From NCBI GenBank assembly GCA_038502055.1, contig JAXRKN010000045.1, positions 22,501-86,500 of the forward strand: 64,000 nt of DNA, read 5' to 3'. Source of the DNA: Tanytarsus gracilentus. Taxonomy: Eukaryota; Arthropoda; Insecta; Diptera; Chironomidae. Numbering within the stretch: the stretch's first letter is position 1; each line of letters starts with the position of its first letter. The notes beneath the pieces are model-generated. The model ran no database searches and was not told the DNA's origin. It worked only from the letters and a program-made list of their open reading frames with translations. Made by a program: the position numbers and the translations under genes. Positions 58,063 to 64,000 of this stretch are shown here, piece by piece.

Positions 58063-59550
58063 GGGGGGCGTAGCACGGCGATATAAATTTTATATCAGAT
58101 ATCAAAGATATAAATTTATATCTTTTATATCTTTTATCTCTTTTATATCATTTATATCTTCCATACAAAATTGATATAAAATTTATATCTTTTATATCTT
58201 TTTACAAAAATTAAATCAAGATTTAATTAAATTTAACAAACTTTAAATGTTTCTTGATATAAAAAAATACTTTAAAATTTTTTTGAATAAAATTTATTCT
58301 CAGTTTCTTTCTAACGCGATTAATAAAACTGTTTCAAAATAAACTAGCGGGTGTTGCCGCGTAACCCATCGAATCAGATCATTATTTGAAAATCGAATGC
58401 ATAAAAAAATCAAAGTCAGTCAATCCGGACGACGCGTGTACAAAAAAGCCAATGACAAAAAAGCCAAGACATTTTGGCCAATGGTATGGACATTTTGGCC
58501 AATGGCATAGACATTAATGCCAACAATTAATAATTGGATTAGCATTGGGAATAAAAAATTACTAACATATTATGTATCTTAAATTTTGTTTGTTACACAA
58601 AAAAAATTGAATAATCGGCCAATCCGAAAAAAACCGGATTTGATTTTCGAATCCAGGAAAATTTTTGAGGAAAATTTGAATGGTGTCTCTTTTTTCGTCC
58701 ATGTCTTTAAGTGATAAAAAATATGATTTTGTTTCCTAACTTTTCATTTGGGTAATGATTTTATAATTTTTGTCTCCAGTTTCAAACATGCAAAAAAATT
58801 CAGATTTTTACCTTGAATCTGATTTTTGTGAATGTAAAAAATGTCTATGCTGTTGGCCAAAATGTCCATGCTATTGGCCTTAATGTCTATGCTATTGGCC
58901 TTAATGTCTATGCCATTGGCCAAAATGTCCATACCATGTTTAGTAGACAAAAATTCGAAAATTTGACTTTACGACTTATATTTGACCTAAGCTTTAAGAA
59001 ACTAAGTCCTAAGTACCTCGGACCTATTCCATCCTACTCAGCATCAAAAGACGAGTTTAACGATACCCATGAAGTCATAGTTCTGAAAAATGGACATTTT
59101 GGCTGTCTGTGGCACTACTGGCCGTCCATGATAGACCCTAAGAGCTACCATCTGGCGAAAACTAGAAGTCTCTAGCTGGTCCAGGGGCCGAGATCTCGAT
59201 GGAACAGACGGACGGACGGACAGACGGATGGACGGACGGAAAGATGAGTATATACCAGAACTTTGTAGGGTTACGCTAAAAATGAGGTGGAGTGACACCA
59301 ATGAAAATTATCAATAATAAATTTTTAAAAATATTTTTATTAAATTTAAAGATGTTTTTTCTTCTTGTAAAGTCACTCAATTAACGTTAATTAAAACTTT
59401 TATTTAATTTAAAAGAATTGATTCGCCAATGTTAAAAAGATATAAATGATATAAAAGATATAAATTTTGGGATATAAAAGATATAAAAGATATCAAAGAT
59501 ATCAAAGATATCAAAGATATAAAATTTATATCTTCGTGATTCGCCCCCAT
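58063..59550. mobile_element. 1.49-kb element nested in the minisatellite, 9-bp target duplication
   Basis: The left end GGGGGGCGTAGCACGGCGAT, then ATAAATTTTATATC, is inverted at the right end as GATATAAAATTTATATCTTC, then GTGATTCGCCCCCAT. Both sides carry ATGTCCTTC (58054-58062 and 59551-59559), and the minisatellite unit continues across it. Subterminal arms are built of GATATAAAAGATAT-type repeats. The interior holds inverted GGCCAAAATGTCCAT motifs (58465-58525 and 58840-58935) and fragments of other composite elements, including the GGCGAAAACTAGAAGTC block near 59153. Confidence 0.88.
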
Positions 59551-62214
59551 ATGTCCTTCATGACCGACCAGGAGTGGCACTAATGCCCATTACAATGGAG
59601 TAGGGTACTAAAATATGTCAGCGGAGCTATTGGAAATGGCAACGCCGTTTGCAGACCCATCTTGTTTATTAATGCCAAATATTCACGAATTTTTTTAAAT
59701 TGATTTCAAGGGATTAAAATTTTCATGTTTATTAATTAAAAATCAGTTCGATTATTACAAAAGATATATTGGAAATGCGTCAGTGATGGACAACTTTTTG
59801 AACGCAAAGCTCTACGAGAATTTTTAAAACGTTTTGAGTCGGCAAAGTAATGAGTCGCGTTATTTTTGGGGTTAATTTTTTTATTTTGAAGCACGAGTCA
59901 TCTAAATAAAACAATATTTGTCACTTTTATCTCTTCTTTACAATTCATTAATGAAATTGGCCGAGTTTCATTCTCTTCGGTTTGAGCAGAGGACTTAAAG
60001 CCGGTATGTGATTTCTGTTTACATAACAAATAGTAATGAGATCTGCTCTCACTTTCTCAGAATTCAGAGGTTTATGTAGATTTGAGGTTTCCCTCAGCTC
60101 ATACGAGAGATTAAAAACTAACAACAGAGAAAAAATATCAATTCTCTTTCCTTAAAAGTAAGAAAATGTATGTTGAATTGTATAAACTGTGTAGAATATT
60201 TAAATGGTGTAGAGTAAAGTGGTGTAGCGAACTAAACTGCAGTAAGTTGCAACAAACTGTAGTAAAATGCTGAAAAGTGAAGTAATCACTGCTTCGGTCA
60301 GGGATTTTATATATGTATATGATATAAAAAATTCTCGAAAACATTTTTTAATAATCTTTAGTGTCAATCCCTTGAAAACTCATCGTGTGCGGTTCTCATA
60401 TATTGTGGAAACACTGCACACATATTGCAAAATTAATAATTATTTAGCTCTCAACTTGATACACATTTCTAGATCATAATTGAATTGATGGACAATCAAC
60501 AAGCAAATTATGGGGCATTTCGTGCGTGCAAATTGCATTTTATTGACAATTTCATTACCTTCTAGGCCAACGTGACATTTTTATGTGTTTTTGTTGAATT
60601 GATAAAAACAACATAAATTAACACTTCAATAACTCAATTAATTAAGAACAGAATTGCTAGTTAAACTCAATATAAAATTCTGATTACCTGACTTATATAA
60701 AAAATTTGCATTGAAATGACATTATGATGTGATTAATTAGCAAACACACCAAACAATCTAGACCGCATGAGTGATTCATATTTCATTATATAAACACTTA
60801 TATATATATATATATATCACTCACTTGCGGGAGTGATGATGACGATGATGATTAAATTTAAAATGTTCACGCTTGCACTTCGCCTGTCAATTGAGCGAAA
60901 GGAATTCGTTTTCTTGGAAGTAGGTGAAATATGAGTAGAGAACTACGTTGTTGAAAAGTATAAAAATCTTTGAATTTTCTATGGAAAGTTTTTAATTTTA
61001 TTTTATTAAAAAATATTGAATATATGTTTCCAAAAAAACAACTCTATCACTTCAATCATGACCCGCGAAAAAAATATCAATTTTTATCTTTTTTTTCTTT
61101 TCTTGAAAGACTGCCATTAATATTTGCACAATTATTCATTTAAACAATTTTTTGTGCCTATTCTTATCGGCCACAAATCAGGCCTGAAATAAAAACTATA
61201 TAAAGAGAGCACGACACACATGAAAATGTATGTATATAAATTTGTGCGATTAGATAACCATCACCGGTACAGGTTGTCGAAAATGTGCTCGCAAATATAT
61301 CGTAAAAATTCCACAGTGATATGCAAATACACACAAAAGCTGGTTGAGTAATGTTACTTCGTGGCTGTGCATTTGAAAAGGATCTGAGTTAACTCCATGG
61401 ACACTAACTTATTTAGCTCAAGTGCAAATATTTTTTGAATCTCTCATCTACTCAATTTACACACCGAATTACTTCATATACTAACCACTTTTTCGTTTAA
61501 GCTTATCGACATCGCGCGATTCTGTTTCGCATAATGTGGCAATTTCAGTCGTGTCTCCTTCTTCTTACTCAATAATTTTTCTGCGTTCTTTCTTCTCATT
61601 TTCGTATAATTAGTACAATTTAATTGTTTACAATACACTCAAGCGAGAGAATATTCGAAATAATAAGCGAGAATAAAACCTGATTTTATTATTTTAAATA
61701 CAATAAATTAAGAGATTATTAAAAATGTTCTTACCGCAAAGAGGGAATAAGCAACTATTATAGTTATAGTTAAATTAATTAAATAATTGAAAATCTAATG
61801 TATTATATTAAAATACAAAAAATAATAATTTCAGTTCATTTTAATTTCACTTAATTATTTGTTGAAAATAAGAATCCATCATAATCACTCCGAGTTAAAA
61901 ATTTATTACCTTCGAAATCACAGCGAGAAGGTGAAGGAGACGCTAAACGCTATATGAGGAAAAATTTAAACTTTATCACAAAAAGAGTAAAACGCTGAGA
62001 GAAAAAAAAACTAAAATAGTATATTGTTCTCGTATATATGTTTGTTTTCTCCTCTCTCAGGAATTTCTTGATTAAATATTTGAAAAGCGAAAAGTGTAGA
62101 AAATTATCGTAGAAATCACAACTACAAATGCAGAAGAAGTGACGCGAGAGAAAAAAAAGATAAATAGCTGATAAACAACAGCAAAAATCGTGCTTTAATA
62201 GACCTTAATTTTTC

Positions 62215-62352
62215 TCAATGTCTTTCTTCGATGAGCGCAAGACAGCTAACAAAAAATTTCATGAAACCATGCTTCGAACGTCCGTGCACAGAAGCAATAA
62301 AGCAAAGAAAAATCATGAAAATATTAATTAGCGGTGCAACGGTTTTTTGCAT
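62215..62352 (-). CDS. Possible small secreted peptide or first exon
   Basis: The 45-codon frame starting at 62352 reads MQKTVAPLINIFMIFLCFIA then SVHGRSKHGFMKFF, a good signal peptide with likely cleavage after SVHG. It continues to EERH and a stop. It could be a short peptide gene or the first exon of a nested gene (a GTTAGC donor-like site follows KFF). No supporting exons were seen. It may be chance in AT-rich DNA. Confidence 0.2.
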   Translation of the reverse strand: MQKTVAPLINIFMIFLCFIASVHGRSKHGFMKFFVSCLALIEERH

Positions 62353-62763
62353 TTTACTTCTCGTTTGTTCTTTTTTGGGCTGAAGATTGTGGTCAGACCA
62401 AAAAGGAAAATAAAGCAACCGAGACGAGAGGATGAACCGGAAATGATTCGCTATATTGATTACAATTATGTCTTAAAAATTAATTTTTAACCTAAATGAT
62501 TTTTTTTTTGTTTTATCTCACATCGAAATATAAGACTGCGCTGATAAAAAATTACCTGCAGTGAAATGACGAAATTCGTGAGTTATTAAATTCGTAGAAA
62601 TTTACAAAAAAATATTTATGATTGTTAATTTGAAACTCCTACAAAATATCTTTCTCGAATATTTAAATTCACCCAGATGAGCTCACAAGATGGATTAATA
62701 AATTAGACTCACGAAAGAGAGAGTGAGTAAAATATTCTTCTTACTCTTCCACCCACATTTTAG

Positions 62764-63595
62764 TGTCGCTAAAATACGGCTGGCCGAAATCTCAGATCAC
62801 CCTAAATTTGCAACACTTTTAGACGTATTTACAACTACAACAGAAAAATCTAATAAAGTTTTTTATAATCTTCACTTTTTAGTGTAATCCATACAAGGTA
62901 TGGAAACGCTTATATGCACGTAATTCCGTCGTCTGTCCGTCTGTCAGTATGTTCGTTCCATCGAGAACTCGGCTCCTGGACCAGCTAGTTTTCCCGTTCA
63001 ATGCTTGTCCATGTTGTTCCTAATTATTCCTAATTATTCCTAATTATTCCTAATTATTCCTAATTATTCCTAATTATTCTAATTATTCCTAATTATCTAA
63101 TTATTCCTAATTATTCCTAATTTTTTTTTTTTTCACCGCTCGAATGAAATTGTTGCGGTTAACGTAACCGCCATTGAAATTTTGAAAGGGAGGGGGGGTT
63201 TAACTTTTCGCATCTTTTTCTTTTCACATCTTTTTCTTTTTTGAGGCGAAAAGTGTCAATAGTAAACAGAAGAAAATTAAAATCTTTGGTGGTTGTGTTA
63301 TCAGTGATTGACAGCTGTAAATGAATCAACTCGAATGAAATCTAATTTGTGCAACTCTTATAGACATTTTCGAGTAAAAATATTTATTTAAACTTGCGAT
63401 TTACAAGTGATTTTATTAAATAAAAGTTTCACACACATCTCATTTATGCGACAGCGTATAAAAAAATGGACACGTTCAAACTGAAAATGTGACCAGCTAT
63501 AGACTTCGGGCTTTTGCCAGATGGTAGCGTGTCAAAAAGTGTTGGAAATTTCAAGCTGATCTGAGATTTCGGCCAGCCGTATTTTAGCGACACAC
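62764..63595. mobile_element. MITE split by nested repeats
   Basis: The left arm AGTGTCGCTAAAATACGGCT with GGCCGAAATCTCAGATCA (62763-62800) is inverted at the right as TGATCTGAGATTTCGGCCAG with CCGTATTTTAGCGACACA (about 63558-63595). Between them lie a composite-element end (TTTTAGTGTAATCC near 62877), its GGACAGAC-type block, the palindromic CCTAATTATT element (63003-63125) and the TTGCGGTTAACGTAACCGCC repeat. It is a nest of at least three families. Confidence 0.8.
63003..63125 (+). mobile_element. Half copy of the palindromic introner-like MITE
   Basis: CTTGTCCATGTTGTTCC is followed by about ten CCTAATTATT units, without the opposing arm or central hairpin. It matches the 5' end of the intron copy at 14158, here in non-genic DNA and fused to other repeats. 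The donor-like GT is CT here, so it would not splice. Confidence 0.75.
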
Positions 63596-64000
63596 ATTTT
63601 ATACCTCTCTGAAGTCATTTTACTTATTTCTCGAAAAGCTATTATCATTGGAATAAATGTGCAAAATATTTTTAAACATCAACACAATAATTCTTTTCGA
63701 ACATTGAGGCTCATAAATTCATTTCGCCGCTCGGTAATGACAGATAGTCGAGATTAACGCAACCATCTAATTCGATTAGCGACACTTTTTTCAATCGTCT
63801 CGTCACTCTTAAAAATTTCTTTGCCATGTGCTTTCAAAAAAATTATGTTTTTGTGTGAATTTGCCAGAATTTTGATAGTGTCGATGAAGGAGCGAAGTCT
63901 CGCGACACGAATGGAAATCGTGATGTTTTGATTTATAAAAATAGCCGTTAATGAAGAAGAAGAGAGAAAAATAAATTTCGTCACTTAATGAATCTCCGAA

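Larger units (their letters stand above)
49594..64000. other. 14-kb gene-poor region, probably Synapsin intron
   Basis: No conserved exon was found. Because Timp usually lies inside a Synapsin intron and the remaining Synapsin exons are missing, this is probably the rest of that intron. About 49594-50880 should contain the Timp promoter. Stretches with nothing recognisable are 51100-52300, 52900-53800, 54000-54740, 56750-57380 and 59600-62750, apart from a TA repeat near 60798-60817. The region 52320-52460 is less AT-rich (AGACGCGAACCAGCACAGCT) but has no supported reading frame. Confidence 0.55.

Noticed and set aside
60798..60817. TA repeat
   Set aside because: Simple microsatellite, with no sign of function beyond AT-rich sequence.

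Overview
The window reads as nuclear DNA of an AT-rich insect genome, most likely a nematoceran-type dipteran. The evidence is short GT-AG introns, insect-like proteins (O-fut1, Rpb1, Slimb, a Drosophila-like synapsin), a Timp gene nested antisense in a synapsin intron, and dense small palindromic (MITE-like) repeats. The species cannot be named from the sequence.

Layout. 1-4136: part of an rDNA unit on the minus strand (3' part of 28S, about 1.6 kb spacer, 5' two thirds of 18S). 4137-4800: 154-bp satellite. 4800-6345: duplicated exons of a membrane-protein gene. 6435-7484: long-TIR element with a 9-bp target duplication, inserted next to a broken slimb (beta-TrCP) fragment (7494-8070). 8071-9540: composite repeat with a 120-bp minisatellite. 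9851-11521: Helitron-type N-terminal ORF. 11550-13404: divergent HDAC1/Rpd3 paralogue. 13966-15408: unrecognised secreted protein gene.

15621-36068 is a compact housekeeping block: RpII215 (-), EMG1 (+), O-fut1 (-), Rad51 (+), UTP14 (+), Not10 (-), Cap-D2 (+). Genes sit as divergent pairs with short shared upstream regions (RpII215/EMG1, O-fut1/Rad51, Not10/Cap-D2) and convergent pairs only 50-60 bp apart. They serve transcription, ribosome biogenesis (EMG1, UTP14), mRNA decay, DNA repair, chromosome condensation and Notch O-fucosylation.

36069-64000 is gene-poor. It holds Synapsin exons (43132-47726, + strand), the complete nested Timp gene (48763-49593, - strand) and about 14 kb that is probably further Synapsin intron, full of palindromic elements, minisatellites and nested insertions. 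The first and last Synapsin exons were not found.

The most interesting signal is a palindromic AT-rich element (core repeat CCTAATTATT, terminal TTGTCCAT, central TTGTCGC-GCA-GCGACAA hairpin). In two unrelated genes (O-fut1 and the secreted-protein gene) it fills an intron, and its terminal GTTTGTCCAT supplies the splice donor; reading frames are restored exactly when it is removed. It behaves as an introner-like, intron-generating transposable element. All coordinates and splice calls were read by eye, without transcripts or database searches.
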